Positions 24,098 through 35,188 are shown, numbered from the stretch's first letter. The stretch: DNA of 64,000 bases from Apodospora peruviana (GCA_033439685.1 JAUEDM010000001.1:3162001-3226000); one strand, 5' to 3'. A program made the numbers and translations. Notes: generated by a model from the letters alone, not told the origin.

Positions 24098-25351
24098 CGT
24101 GTATCTGCTTCTTCCAGAGAAAAATAAATGTGATTTGGCTTGGTTTTGGCAATGACTTATGACTTGCGGACGGAAGGACAGTGGTATGAATTTGAAGTTG
24201 CGTGAGACGATATCACCACTGGCGGGGTCCAACCTGAGTTGCGGATATAGTGGGGTAGGTAGAACGCCTAGCAAAGCGGCCACTGCAATTGTGCTTACAT
24301 GGCCGGAAGAAGATGACAAATAAATAAGAAAATGGTATACGGCTTGCCAGTATTTTTTTTTCAACTGGCGGTCCTTGTCGATGATATCTCCCAACACTTT
24401 ACAAACACGGCTACGTTGGGTAGGCATCAGTTGGGATGTACCGGAGCTGAAACACAACCAGCTTGGGCTGGCTTGCTATGCCAAACATTAACCGGCAAAT
24501 GTGTAACCGGAGGGGTCCGGATCTTCCGTCCAACAGCCCCGAGGCTCGGCTCCGGTTCTCCCGTCCCGGCCCGGAAGCAATCCATAAATACAGAAAATAT
24601 CCGTAAACTAACGGAGTCTCCGAGTTCAAGGCCTCGGCTCCCGGAGACACCGCCGCCCGGAGTTGTAATTATGGTCCGGGGGTTTCCTCGCCCCGGATTG
24701 GTTGATATCCGACCTTACATACACCGTACCCCTGAATCTTTACCAAGCAGTCCCAAAACTTGGGATGATAGTGAGCACTAAAAACTGAGCCGGATAACGG
24801 CATCTGTACGGATCCGTACTCCGTATTCTGGGACTGCAATTGGTTAGGTACGAAGAGTTACTTCGTTTGAACGCGTACTGATCGCCCATTGCACGTACGG
24901 ATTTAAGGGAGTGTCGTCTCTTCAAACGGCTGCCTGAACTTACATCCCGTGCTCCCCAAAGAGGGAAGGATAGGATTGATGCCAGGTCGCACCTGTTCCA
25001 TGTATGGAAGATGCGGTAATCCGTATATTACTCCGGACGTAGCGTCGTCGCACCTGTCACACTCGAAATGAGTGGCTTAAAACCCCTGGAAGATGTAGTC
25101 GTGTCATCGTAACTCCATTTTAGAATAGAGTTGAGTTCAACGAACTGCTTTCTTTGCTTCGGACTCGCGACTACCAATCTAACATTCGTTTTTTGAAGTT
25201 GAATTTCTACTCCTGTCGCTCACCGAACCTTCTTTTCCTGCCTCTCACGACTTCCTTTGAATTTCACGACTTTTGCTCCCTCGGATTTCGACCGAATTTC
25301 CCACTCGCGAATGCCACACGACACCGGGCGCGGCCGACGCCGACGACATCG
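24098..25351. other. Divergent promoter region between rib5 and the GT17 gene
   Basis: 1.25 kb containing both promoters. It is unusually dense in CCGGA/TCCGG and CGG/CCG triplets from about 24440 to 24720 and again at 24790-25040. It includes a perfect 14-bp palindrome, GTACGGATCCGTAC, at 24806-24819 followed by ACTCCGTA. Such triplets are the half-sites of Zn2Cys6 regulators, but no specific factor can be named. No gene was recognised. Confidence 0.45.
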
Positions 25352-26455
25352 ATGAGAATGATATCGCGAACGTTGAGAAGACATCCAATCAGGATCGCGC
25401 TCGTGGTCGGCTCGCTATGGATGTTAGTTGACATGCTCACCGGCCTACGCGACTTGGCCCCCTTGGCGATCTCAAACAACCCATCATCAGCCCTGGAGCA
25501 GGCCGAGCAGCGGAGCCTGTGCCAACAACACGGGTGGAAACCTTTTCACTCCACAACATGGATGGGACGACCGGCGCCGCGGCGCAAGGTGTACGACCTG
25601 GTCATGGTCAACACGGAGCTCGACTGGCTCGAGATCCGGCTCAACACGACCTGGAACGCGGTCGACTACTTTGTGTTGGTCGAGGGCCACAGGACCTTCA
25701 CGAGTCTCGACAAGCCGCTGGTCCTAAAAGAGAACATGGCGAAATTCGAGAGCCGGTACGGATCCAAGATTATCTATCATGAGATCGAGTACCCTCCCAA
25801 TTTCAATCCGCAGCGGACGTGGGACACGGAGGACCTGCAGCGCAACGCCATGTACACGCAGGTGTTTCCGCACCTCGCGGGCGAGCAGGCGCCGCGTTTT
25901 GGGGACGTGATCGTGGTGTCGGACATCGACGAGATCCCGCGGCCAGAAACGTTGGAGGTGCTACGGGCGTGCCGGTTCCCGCGTCGGCTGACGCTACGCA
26001 GCGCCTTCTATTATTACAGTTTTCAGTACCTGCACCGCGGTGAGGAATGGCCGCACCCGCAGGCGACGTACTATCAGGGGTTCTGGAGGACGGTGAAGCC
26101 GAACGATTTGAGGGTAGGGCTAGGGTTCCCGCTGACCTCGTGGTGGGACAGCGCCGAGCTGCCTAGTGCGGCGTGGCACTGCTCATCCTGCTTCGGGACC
26201 ATGGAGGAGCTTCTGACGAAAATGAGGTCGTTTGCGCACGTGTGGATGAACGCAGAGGAGTACCGCAACAAGAAGCGTATTGCTGACAGGGTCCGCCGGG
26301 GCAAGGATATCTGGGACCGGACGGGGCAGATTTATGATCGGGTCGAGAATAATACGGACGTGCCGCGGTTTTTACTGGAGAATCCCGAGAGGTTCCCCTA
26401 TGCGCTGAACAGGGACGGACCAACGGCTGGATTTACGGACTATGCCGGAGAGTGA
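25352..26455 (+). CDS. Family 17 glycosyltransferase (MGAT3-like)
   Basis: Type II membrane protein of 367 residues, single exon. The frame is open upstream, but the first ATG in context is at 25352 (MRMISRTLRRHP). A short basic tail and a transmembrane anchor at about residues 11-30 suggest Golgi residence. The luminal domain carries the GT17 hallmarks: VYDLVMVNTELDWLEIRL, VDYFVLVEGHRTFT, YHEIEYP, WDTEDLQRNAM, and the acidic VVSDIDEIPRP motif, which is the likely nucleotide-sugar/metal site. Animal homologues add a bisecting GlcNAc to N-glycans. The fungal substrate is not established, so only the family is asserted. Confidence 0.9.
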   Translation: MRMISRTLRRHPIRIALVVGSLWMLVDMLTGLRDLAPLAISNNPSSALEQAEQRSLCQQHGWKPFHSTTWMGRPAPRRKVYDLVMVNTELDWLEIRLNTTWNAVDYFVLVEGHRTFTSLDKPLVLKENMAKFESRYGSKIIYHEIEYPPNFNPQRTWDTEDLQRNAMYTQVFPHLAGEQAPRFGDVIVVSDIDEIPRPETLEVLRACRFPRRLTLRSAFYYYSFQYLHRGEEWPHPQATYYQGFWRTVKPNDLRVGLGFPLTSWWDSAELPSAAWHCSSCFGTMEELLTKMRSFAHVWMNAEEYRNKKRIADRVRRGKDIWDRTGQIYDRVENNTDVPRFLLENPERFPYALNRDGPTAGFTDYAGE

Positions 26456-27288
26456 TGATGGGATTTTCCGATGGGTTGATGATATAATGTGCTGCTATGA
26501 ATGATGGGGATAATGGGGGGGGGTTCATAAACCGGTTCCATGGTGTTTATTCATAAATCATTGGGAGCATCCATTGATTGGTGTTGGAGTTTTGGGTCTT
26601 TTGTCAGACACACACGGTTTGTCTCATACATTATAACGAGTGGTGTGCATACCTAGGTTTTCCCGTGCTAGATATGAGAGCACTGCCCACACCTTGCGAT
26701 ATCATGAAGATATGTCTCCGAGTTCCAGCAATCTGTGTGATTCAAGTGTCTGAGTGGTCCAGCAGGGTGTGCTTTAAAGGGCTGGGCGTGCCGCCGGAAA
26801 TAGCGGTCATGGGGCGGCCAAGAACGGCACTTGTTGTTGAATGACATGTCGGATGATGCACCTAAGAAATCTTGATGGTTCATGTTCAAAGCTGTTGCAC
26901 GATAGCGGACGATAGTCTGCATATAACTCGGATGGCACTTATCTGCCTCTGCTCCTGCCGACTACTGCGAGTCAAACCTTCCTGAAAGCATCATCTCCCC
27001 CGCACTTCTTTGAGTAATTGAGTTCAGCTCAACATGCCGACACTTTGAGACCTTTACGAACAGTGATGTCAATTCTCTCCGCATGGACTGATTTCTCCAA
27101 AAAGCATCATCACCTCAGCTGCGCTCTCTCCGACTTTGTTTAAAAAAGCTGCCCCTCTTGAGCCGCCTGGATCATCATTTCCTCTTTCGGATACAACATA
27201 TATCGACTTCACTCCCTCCTGAAAAGCCTGAGAAGAACTCGATATATTTTTGAAGGAAATTGATATTGGGTGGAAAGAAATTAACGAG
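26456..27288. other. Intergenic region between the GT17 gene and pyroglutamyl peptidase
   Basis: 0.8 kb between two genes on the plus strand, holding the 3' region of the first and the promoter of the second. A G8 run lies near 26516-26523. Short frames here are not protein-like and nothing else was recognised. Confidence 0.5.
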
Positions 27289-28206
27289 ATGGGTTCAACT
27301 CCCGACTACCGGGAGGTGACGGTGCTGATCACCGGCTTCGCTGTAAGAACCAACCTTATCATGATAGCGCTGATGGAGGGCCAGAGCGGCATGAGCTCCG
27401 TGCCCTCAACCCATCGTCAGACCAAATGGATTTGATACCCAGAAATTTTCTGATGACGATTTAGCCCTTCAAAAAAGACTACCCCGTGAACCCGTCATGG
27501 GAGATCGCCCGGCAACTACCCAAGTACCTGCCTCCTCACACCGCAGATACAGATACAGAGATCCCGCCAGTCCGGCTCCTCGTCCACCCGGAGGCAGTCC
27601 GCGTCAACTACCAGGTCGTGCGCAAGCTGGTGCCGGAGCTGTGGGACCTTGAGGGCAAAAGGCCCGGCGGCCGGCCCAAACCCGATTTCGTTATTCACAT
27701 CGGCATGGCCGGCCCCGACATGGTCTACTCGATCGAGCGGCGCGGCCACCGCGATGGCTACGCGATGAAGGACGTCGACGGCGAATTCCTGAAAGATCAA
27801 GACCGGAAGCTTAAGGAGGGTAAAAACTGGGTTTGGTTCGGCGAGCCGGCCGAGCTGTTGACCGACTTTGATCTGGATGATATACTAAAAAAGTGGAAGG
27901 GGCATAGTCCCGTAAGTATTTACTATAAATCCATTCCTGTTAGATTGAAAGAGACTGACAGACGTACAGAGAGATTTGGACCTGAAGATATCCGAAAACG
28001 CGGGCCGCTACCTCTGCGACTTTATCTATTTTTCTAGTCTGGCGCACCTGCACAAGGCGGGCGAGAAACGCAAGGTTGTGTTTCTGCATGTGCCGTCGGA
28101 CTGCTCGGAGAAGAGCATCAAGGACGGGAAGGAACTGGTCATTCAGCTGGTGAGGTCGCTTGTGGAGAGCGAGCTGGGCCGTCAGCCGAAGCAGGACCAC
28201 CACTAG
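27289..28206 (+). CDS. Pyroglutamyl peptidase I (peptidase C15)
   Basis: Cytosolic cysteine peptidase removing N-terminal pyroglutamate from peptides. Exons are 27289-27342, 27465-27911 and 27970-28206, all joined in phase 0, giving 245 residues. The start MGSTPDYREVTVLITGFA leads directly into PFKKDYPVNPSWEIA, the typical C15 beginning; a Met 13 codons upstream is also in frame. The catalytic triad is visible: Glu near residue 109 in MVYSIERRGHRDGY, Cys near 183 in NAGRYLCDFIYF, and His near 207 in VVFLHVPSD. Slightly longer than bacterial enzymes, as usual for fungal members. The 3' end faces the OYE gene. Confidence 0.93.
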
Positions 28207-28798
28207 TGCTTGATGGATGACCTCGTGGCAGCCTTCACGGAGATGGCCTGTTTTCAGAGTGAGCAGACTCAAAAGCGAGTGCGGAATTTTCAGCGGTTGG
28301 TTTCGTCTGTCTGTTATTCTCCTGATTACCCTGGTGCATGTGACGTAACGTGCAGTATATACAGTATGGTATGAGTACAAGGCTGATGGGTCATGATAAA
28401 GTAGCGTAAGTATAGTATGATATTGCTGTTCAAACTGTTCCATGTCCAGGCATGACTTGGGTTTGTCGCACGGAGCCCCTGACTGGTTTGTTTAGAGGGA
28501 GCATTTTACAGGTGCACCAAGTAACACACCTTGCTACCAGGAAGTCGTCACATTGCTCCATCAGATACTCAGATGTCCGAGACTCTATCTTTTGATTGCA
28601 TATACGATAAGCTTCCCTCCAATTTGTCGACTTCTATGGTCTGTCTCTTTTTAGACCTCCCTCTCCTTTCTCCTAGGGATCAACGAAACTCCTTCACATC
28701 TATTTATCAAGTCAATGCAAACAAAAATGTCGCTAATCAAAAGACGCAACGAATCTCCTTTTCAGAACTGCTACCTATTTCGACTGCCCATCTACCTT
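28207..28798. other. Intergenic region between convergent genes
   Basis: Nearly 0.6 kb between the stop codons of the pyroglutamyl peptidase (plus) and the Old Yellow Enzyme homologue (minus). It presumably holds two 3' untranslated regions. No further gene was recognised. Confidence 0.55.
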
Positions 28799-30136
28799 TC
28801 ACGAAAACTTCCCCCTCCTAAACTGCCTAGGCCATTGGACGTCCACGCCCAACTCATGCGCCGTCCTGAGCACAAAGTTGGGATCTCTCAGAAACTGCCT
28901 CCCTACCAACACCAGATCCGCCCGCGTCTTTTGTCCATGTTCCGTCTCGACCTCTACCGTACCCTCCAGATCCGCCGCGGCAGCAGCAAGCGTCCCATCA
29001 TCACGCACCCCATAAACTCCTTCCTTATCACTCTGCTGAACAATCGACCTCGCCATCTCGGCGGTAGTAACCAGCCCGACAGCGCCAATCAACATCTTTT
29101 TGCCGCCACTCTCAGCACGAACCGCTTCCCTGATCTGGCCCGCGATATCGACCTGGTAGTACGGGTGGATGACGATCTTCTGGTCCTTGTTATTCCCTCC
29201 CGTGCTGACATCGAGCAGATCGACCCCTAAATCGGGCAGCATTTTTGCCAGCCTCAGACTCTGGGGCACGTCCCATGATTCTTTGGCAGTCCATTCCATC
29301 CACTCGGTCGCCGAGATGCGCACGAGCAGCGGCATCTGCTCCGGTATCACCGCCCTGACCGCGGCGATCACTTCCCTCAGCAAACGGGTGCGGTTCTCGA
29401 AGCTGCCGCCGTATGTGTCGATCCGCCGGTTCGTGATGGGTGAGAGGGATTCCGACAGAAGATAGCCATGCGCTGCGTGGATTTCTATGGTATCAAAGCC
29501 CGCTTGCACCGCGCGGGCCGAGGCGTCCGCGAACGCCTGGATGACTTCGGCGATATCCTCGAGAGTCATCTCTTTCGGCGTGGCGTATGTAGCGGAGTAG
29601 GGGATCGCGCTGGGCGCCCAGACGTTTTCCGGCCAGCCGCCCTGTTCGGGAGTGGCAACCTCGGTCTGCATGCCTGGGTGTCGTTCCACCTGACTGGACA
29701 GGATGCTGGCTTTCCGGCCGGCATGGCCGAGCTGGATGCCCGCCTTCTGGCCCTGCGAGTGGATAAAGTCGACCACCCGCTTGAGAGGCGCGATCTGGCT
29801 GTCCTTCCACAACCCGGAATCCTCGGGCACGATCCGGCCGTTGGCCAGCACGGCGGTGGCCTCGACTATGGTCAACGCAACGCCGCGCATGGCCCACCCG
29901 CCCAACGAGACGAGGTGGAAATCGGTCAAGTGGCCGTCGTCGGCCGAGTCCATGCACATCGGGCTGACGGCGAACCGGTTCGTCAGGGTCAGGCCGCGGA
30001 GGTGCAAGGGGCTGAAGAGGGTTGGGACTGCCGGAGAAGAAGCTTGAAGTGCGGTGCCGGCCGGGGGATCTTGCGCCGGAGTGTAGAAGGGCGCGCCGGC
30101 GGCCGGGGTCCGGGGGGTGCTTGTGTGGAAAGACAT
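28799..30136 (-). CDS. NADH:flavin oxidoreductase, Old Yellow Enzyme family (YqjM-like)
   Basis: FMN-dependent ene-reductase reducing activated C=C bonds with NAD(P)H. Single exon, 445 residues. After a Pro/Ala/Thr-rich leader of about 38 residues comes LFSPLHLRGLTLTNRFAVSP. The segment SPMCMDSADDGH has the Cys typical of the YqjM/class III branch. QLGHAGRKAS and the active-site IHAAHGYLLSESLSP (His-His pair) follow, as do NRRIDTYGGSFENRTR and the C-terminal phosphate-binding segment DLVLVGRQFLRDPNF. An Ala-rich insertion (about 25 residues) sits between the MARSIVQQS and RADLVLVG segments. The physiological substrate cannot be told; neighbours give no pathway hint. Confidence 0.93.
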   Translation of the reverse strand: MSFHTSTPRTPAAGAPFYTPAQDPPAGTALQASSPAVPTLFSPLHLRGLTLTNRFAVSPMCMDSADDGHLTDFHLVSLGGWAMRGVALTIVEATAVLANGRIVPEDSGLWKDSQIAPLKRVVDFIHSQGQKAGIQLGHAGRKASILSSQVERHPGMQTEVATPEQGGWPENVWAPSAIPYSATYATPKEMTLEDIAEVIQAFADASARAVQAGFDTIEIHAAHGYLLSESLSPITNRRIDTYGGSFENRTRLLREVIAAVRAVIPEQMPLLVRISATEWMEWTAKESWDVPQSLRLAKMLPDLGVDLLDVSTGGNNKDQKIVIHPYYQVDIAGQIREAVRAESGGKKMLIGAVGLVTTAEMARSIVQQSDKEGVYGVRDDGTLAAAAADLEGTVEVETEHGQKTRADLVLVGRQFLRDPNFVLRTAHELGVDVQWPRQFRRGKFS

Positions 30137-31893
30137 TTCTGGTTAAGAGATGGGCAGGGCAGGGAGCTGGGCGAGAATGGGTTTGGTAGGTTGACCGATG
30201 TTCCGTTTCTCGAACTTCCAATCAGTTGAGGGGCGATGGGAGTGATTTATATTGGAGATAAATATTTACATCGTCAACTACCACCGCATTAGTAATGCCT
30301 CTTCTTGGCAACGATTAGAAATAATAGGTTATGGATACTTACCTACACTACGGACTTACCTAGGTACCTACCTAGGTACCTACTCCAGTTGCATCCCTTG
30401 AACATCTTTGCTAAGTTGGTAGCTTCATCCTTGGATGGAACGTAGAACCGACCATGCGGGTCTGCCTGCTGCAACTATTGCATCGTTGAGTGGTTTCCAA
30501 TCGCACAGCAGCACGCAAAGGGAGAGCTTCCTAGCGCAATCCGTACTACTGATGCTACCATCTGGGTTTCCACGGGCACGGGTACCGTCCATTTCTGGTC
30601 TGGCAGTATCGTAGGATGTGTAAGTTGACCGTTATTAGTAATCGTCTATATCCCTTACTCTTTCACAGAGGTGAAACAACACAGAGTTTGAATTTGTAAG
30701 TAAGGTAGGCAACTTATCAGGCCAAATAGTTTATTCTCAAGACGACATCTCGATCGTGGTAAACACGGGCCAAAGGTAAACCGAATTCTCGGTTTCGTTC
30801 ATCGACGGCGCAGACGATTTGAGTTTGATTTATGTGAAGCATCATCTATCCATCCCATCACACAAAGCTGGTGGGCGGCCTGTAACAGCGGGAGCCAGAG
30901 TATCCTAACGGCACAACCAACGGCACGGAAACGACGCGCATTTCAGATGGTTTCCTCTGGTTAATGCAATCAAACTCGAAACTGGAAAGAGACGGAGAGG
31001 ATAGCTGCCGCGATTGACGCACATCTGCTACTGTACCACCACCACAAGTCCTTATCCTCCTAGGAGAAGGCACACATGGGAATACTGGACTTTCCTGGTA
31101 GAGATGTCGTTTTCCAGGTTGAATGTGCGGTCAGGTATAAAAGAAGTGTGGCAGACGATCGCCGACGGGACTGGGGATCACTGTCGATCCGGATGCTTGT
31201 CATTGGGAAAACAGTGATGAAAATCAAAAACCCGAGTGGTAGTTGCTCATGGGGGAGAAGGAGGTTTCGTTTCGAGCCGCGTCTTGGAGTTGGGTTTTGG
31301 ACGAAAAAGCTGCCCAGAAAGGGTTCTTGAAGAGCTAACTCCGTACCAGGGCCGGGCAGGGCTCCTCAACAACCTGGAAGTGTGATCAGGGGTAAAAATC
31401 AGAGGAAAAGAGCTGTCTGCGGGGGTGCGCAGTGGGGGAAAAGGTGGAGTTTCGGGCTGTGCTGAGAGACGGGACAAGGGCCTGGGGAAATTAACAGGGG
31501 CGGGGAGCTCTCTCCAGGGCCCGAAACAAAACACCAACCCTCCCTCCCCTCCCCACCCTTCCATCACCGCTTCACGTCACCTCGCTTCGTCCCGAACACC
31601 ACCTCCACCACTACGGAAACCCTGTACCTGGCCGTAGTCCCGGGTCATGAAACCTCGAGAAGCTATCACCTCCGGGGATACCGGTACGACGTGTGCGTGA
31701 TGGCACCCATGCCGTTAGGTTTTCTCAAAAGATAGAAAGATGGGGGTTTGACCGCCACCGTGGGCGAGTCATCTCTGACTCTCTCTCGGATTATTTTCTT
31801 GAGATCTCTTGAAATTTCATCCACGCGAGTTACCCGAGTAGGTGGTTATTTCCAATTGGAGAATCGATCAACACAGTTTAGAAACTATTCAGC
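30137..31893. other. Divergent promoter region between the OYE and BTB genes
   Basis: 1.76 kb carrying the promoters of two divergent genes. A perfect 12-bp tandem duplication CCTAGGTACCTA lies at 30359-30382. The stretch 31400-31560 is G-rich then C-rich on the plus strand. Open frames of 65-105 codons exist but show no protein-like features. Confidence 0.5.
30359..30382. repeat. 12-bp tandem repeat of CCTAGGTACCTA
   Basis: Two exact copies (30359-30370 and 30371-30382). Each contains the palindromes CCTAGG, GGTACC and TAGGTACCTA. Related TAGGTA/ACCTA motifs recur in other intergenic regions of this window. Confidence 0.9.
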
Positions 31894-32960
31894 ATGAAGC
31901 CACGGACAAGAGAGCCCCCGGCTCACTGGTAAGTCCTGCACCTGTTTACTGCCAGCCTCAAGAATGCTAACTGTATCACACATAAAGCGGCCAGCAGGAG
32001 CCCGAGACGGTCAGGGTGTTAGTCGGCAAGGAGCGCCGGGAATTTACGCTCAAAAGGAAGCCTCTCTGCGCATGCAGTGCCTTCTTCCGGGACAACCTCG
32101 CAGCAATCCCAACTGCCACATCACCATCATCAACTTTTTCCGGGCGAACAGAGGATGAGGATGGCGACGACACCGAAGAGGTCCTGTGGCTCCCCGCAGA
32201 GTCACCCCAAGTATTCGAGCTATTCGTGCTCTGGCTCTACCGCCGCCGCAAATTCCACTCCTTCATCGACCAGGCCGTCCACAGCGTCGCGCCCGACGCC
32301 GCCTACTGCCGTCTCCCCAACCTTCAAAACGAAAGCTGCCGCCGTGCCCTGCGCTGGAATCTAGTGCGTCTGCATCTCTTTGCCGAGCTAATCGACCTGC
32401 CCGCCCTCCAAAACGTTGCCATGGATGCCATCCAGGACATGTACCTGCGCTGCGACTGGGACATATCCCTGGGCTTCATGGTCTTTCTCTACCGAGACTG
32501 CGACACACAGCGCGCCGTCCGGCTACGAAAGTGGGCGGTGGCTATGCTCGCGTGGACGCTGCACAGCGGCGACAAGGGCGTCTCGCACGCGAGTCAGTTT
32601 GAACGTCTGTTAGCTACGTATCCGGCCATGTACGACGACTCCCGCGCCCATCTCGACAAGATGGCCGCCAGCAACGCCGATGTGCGCATCAAGAACCCCC
32701 AGCTCCGGCTGCCGCTCAACAGGCTCAGGAACGAGGAGAGGTTTTTTGGCTTCAGGCAGTGTTCTTTCCACAGCCATCGAGCTGTCGTAGGCGAAGGCAG
32801 TTGCCCGCACGCCTTTTTCCAGTGTTCTCCGAGGGATCGCTCGCCGCGGGCACAGACAAAGGAGGACTTGGACGCCGAGGTCTCGTCTGATGCGGAACAT
32901 CATCCTATCATTTCGCCGGTCAGCGATCTCAGAGAGACCTCGTTTCTGGATTTGTCTTGA
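31894..32960 (+). CDS. BTB/POZ domain protein
   Basis: Probable protein-interaction adaptor. Exon 1 (31894-31928) encodes MKPRTREPPAH plus two bases. The intron (GTAAGT...ATAAAG) ends at 31987, and exon 2 runs 31988-32960, total 335 residues. The join gives HCGQQEPETVRVLVGKERREF, the usual first strand of a fungal BTB domain, followed by FRDNLAA, an acidic insertion, VFELFVLWLYRRR and the helical second half (HLFAELIDLPALQNVAMDAI). The C-terminal third is predicted loop with Cys/His residues (FRQCSFHSHRAV, GSCPHAFFQC) and a Ser/Glu tail. Such lone BTB proteins are numerous in filamentous ascomycetes and mostly uncharacterised; a Cullin-3 adaptor role is possible but unproven. Confidence 0.85.
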
Positions 32961-33543
32961 GGCTACATGTTTGATTGTATGATTCAAGGTTTCCAGTCTG
33001 GTCTGAAAGACCGGCTTCCCTCAAACTGTGACTTCGGGACTTATCACGAAGTGCGCAACCCGACCTTGAGTAATGATCGTTGGGCTGCATTGTCAAGAGC
33101 ATATGCCGCCTTTTACATTCATATCCATTCATTAAGTGCCCGAGTGCCATTATTTCCACTGTAAAACGGGCCGTCTCTGGCGACGAAACCTGTTATTAGC
33201 ATGATCACCGGGAACTTTAGCTGGAGTCTTCATTCTTGAAGATTGGCCGGCAGTTACTTGCAGATCAAGGTCACCAACAAGGAGAGAAAGCGGCTTTAGA
33301 TTGGACTTCCAAACGACAAGGTCGAAGCACAAGGAGAAGAGGTACCAATTACGGCGAACTGTGGATAGAAGAAATGGGGTAGAACATAAACTGTGTCACG
33401 CGTGCGAGCTCAAATCCCCATTTACAACTGCATTTGATAATCATATCCAATTACCAAATTATGATCATTCAAAGTGACGGATTTCTTATTATTGTCATGG
33501 CAACCCTAGCTCAATTTCTTTACTTATTACCTTTATCTGATCA
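32961..33543. other. Intergenic region between convergent genes
   Basis: 0.58 kb between the BTB gene (plus) and the unrecognised minus-strand gene. It is AT-rich toward its right end. Nothing else was recognised. Confidence 0.5.
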
Positions 33544-35038
33544 TCAATTCAGACCAAGAGCCATAAACCCGTCCGCCAAGTCATCCACCGGATCCCCAGC
33601 AGTTGGCTTAGCCTTCCTTCGAGAACTTGACATCAGCACCCCATACCAATGCTTTTTCGGATCCTCCCGGAGTCGCTGCTCTAGGTGAGCGGCAACATGG
33701 GCCACGGCCATGTCTTCCAACAACTCAATCATGTCATAGCCATGGGGCTGTCCGCGCATGGCGGCCGTCTCGGCGCGCGCCAGCTTGTGGATGACGCCGA
33801 AATACTTCTCGGAAGCGATCTGACAAATCTCAAAATGAAAACGCAGATTTCCGCCCACGTGGCGACATTGTGCTTCGAAGCACTACCGCTGGCCTCGCGA
33901 AACACGATCGCCACGTCGTCGTGGGTATCCTCATACTGATGAAGATAGCAGGAGAAATCGTAGTTGAGTTTGATTTTTGAGTGCTGCTCCGCCGGGCTGA
34001 GGAAAGACGCGATGCGGCTGGCCGAGTTGTTATTCGAGGGATTGTTCAGGAGCTTGTCCACGCCCGCCATGACGGTCGTCAAGACCACTTGGTTGGGGGC
34101 CGGCAGGTCGAGAAGCGTGCCTCCCTGTGGCCGTCGGCCTTGGTTGTAGGCGGCGAAATCGATTCCACAGAAGTTATATAAGTGAAGCGCCGGAAATCGG
34201 CACTTAACCAAGCGGTTGGGTCGGAAGATATTGGGGTTTTCAGTAGGGACGGTATCTTGGGAGGTGTCTGCCACAGAGGCGTCACCATCAATATTAATCA
34301 CCCCATCGAGATTCATCTGGCCCAAAAGGTCAGCCATCAAGTTCACGTTCGGCCCGGGGCCCGTCTTTTGGGCTAGCACCGAGTGCATGCGGATGCTGGT
34401 CCCGAACCTGTTGAAAGTCCGCTCCGGCGGGTGGGCGTGGGACAAGAACCCGTCCATAGCCCACATCAGCGCGGCAGCTTTGGTGAGAAGAGACACCGGG
34501 ATGGGGTTGGGCTTGACGGGGAAGCCGGTGGAGAGATGGGGGTTGAAGAACTTTGCCTGCGATCGTTCGGAGGCACCGTAACCAACACTGCAGGCAGAGC
34601 CGCCCCAAGGATCGTCGCGAAGGCGGGACTTGGCCCGGATCAGGTCCAGCACATCGACCACGTGATTGTACCCGTGACTCGTGTCCTGGATGACCGGCGT
34701 CTTTACAACAATCGGGAGGGAGGCGTGGGTGGTCGTTTTGATGGCCCTCAACCGGCGTTTCTAAAGCACATTGAGAACCTGATCCGCAGGCTGAAGGAGA
34801 GGCGTTGATAATCATGGGGATGGAGGTTGGTGGGACTTACCTCGGTTTGTTGGGGCGGCGGTGGTGGTGGTACCGGCAGCTTGATGTACTTGATGCGGTC
34901 GTCTCCTTCGTAGATCACATCAAAACGGTCGAAGAGCGGACAAGAGGCATTGTGGCAGACAGCTCGACATTCACGCCAGTGGTGGCAGAATTGCGAGTAA
35001 CTGCTGCTGCACAGCGAGCATCTCGCTAAGAAGTTCAT
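33544..35038 (-). CDS. Unrecognised protein with Cys/His-rich N-terminus; probable frameshift
   Basis: Exon 1 (35038-34841) encodes 66 residues with clustered Cys/His (C7, C10, C18, H19, H20, C24, C28, C33), perhaps zinc-binding, ending in a proline run. An 80-nt intron (GTAAGT...CTTTAG) leads in phase 0 to exon 2 from 34760. That frame reads coherently to about 33885 (HLYNFCGIDFAAYNQG, YDFSCYLHQYEDTHDDVAIVFREASG) and then becomes Arg/Ser/Pro-rich, stopping at 33729. The frame one base away is open from 33882 to 33544 and looks truly coding (GGNLRFHFEICQIASEKY, GYDMIELLEDMAVAHVAAHLEQ). I found no GT-AG pair joining the two, so a one-base deletion (pseudogene or assembly error) is likely. CTAAC plus CTGCAG just upstream of the ATG suggests another intron in the leader. 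No family was recognised. Confidence 0.6.
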
Positions 35039-35188
35039 GCCTGCAGGAACTGTCAGTTGTTAGTGAGGTTTCTTGCGATGTGGTCTGCTGAACTGGAGTC
35101 GAAAGGAGTTTCCTCGAACTTTATGGCCCAAGGTCGTCCGGGTTGCCACTGTTGAGTTTTCTGTCGGTTCTCAATCTGTGGGGAATTC

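Noticed and set aside
29468..30229. Open frame of 253 codons on plus, antisense to the Old Yellow Enzyme gene
   Set aside because: Arg/Gly/His-rich mirror of a GC-rich coding sequence; no motif and the real gene is on the other strand.
18957..31000. A secondary-metabolite or defence cluster
   Set aside because: Neighbouring genes belong to unrelated primary functions, no polyketide/peptide synthase, terpene cyclase or pathway regulator is present.
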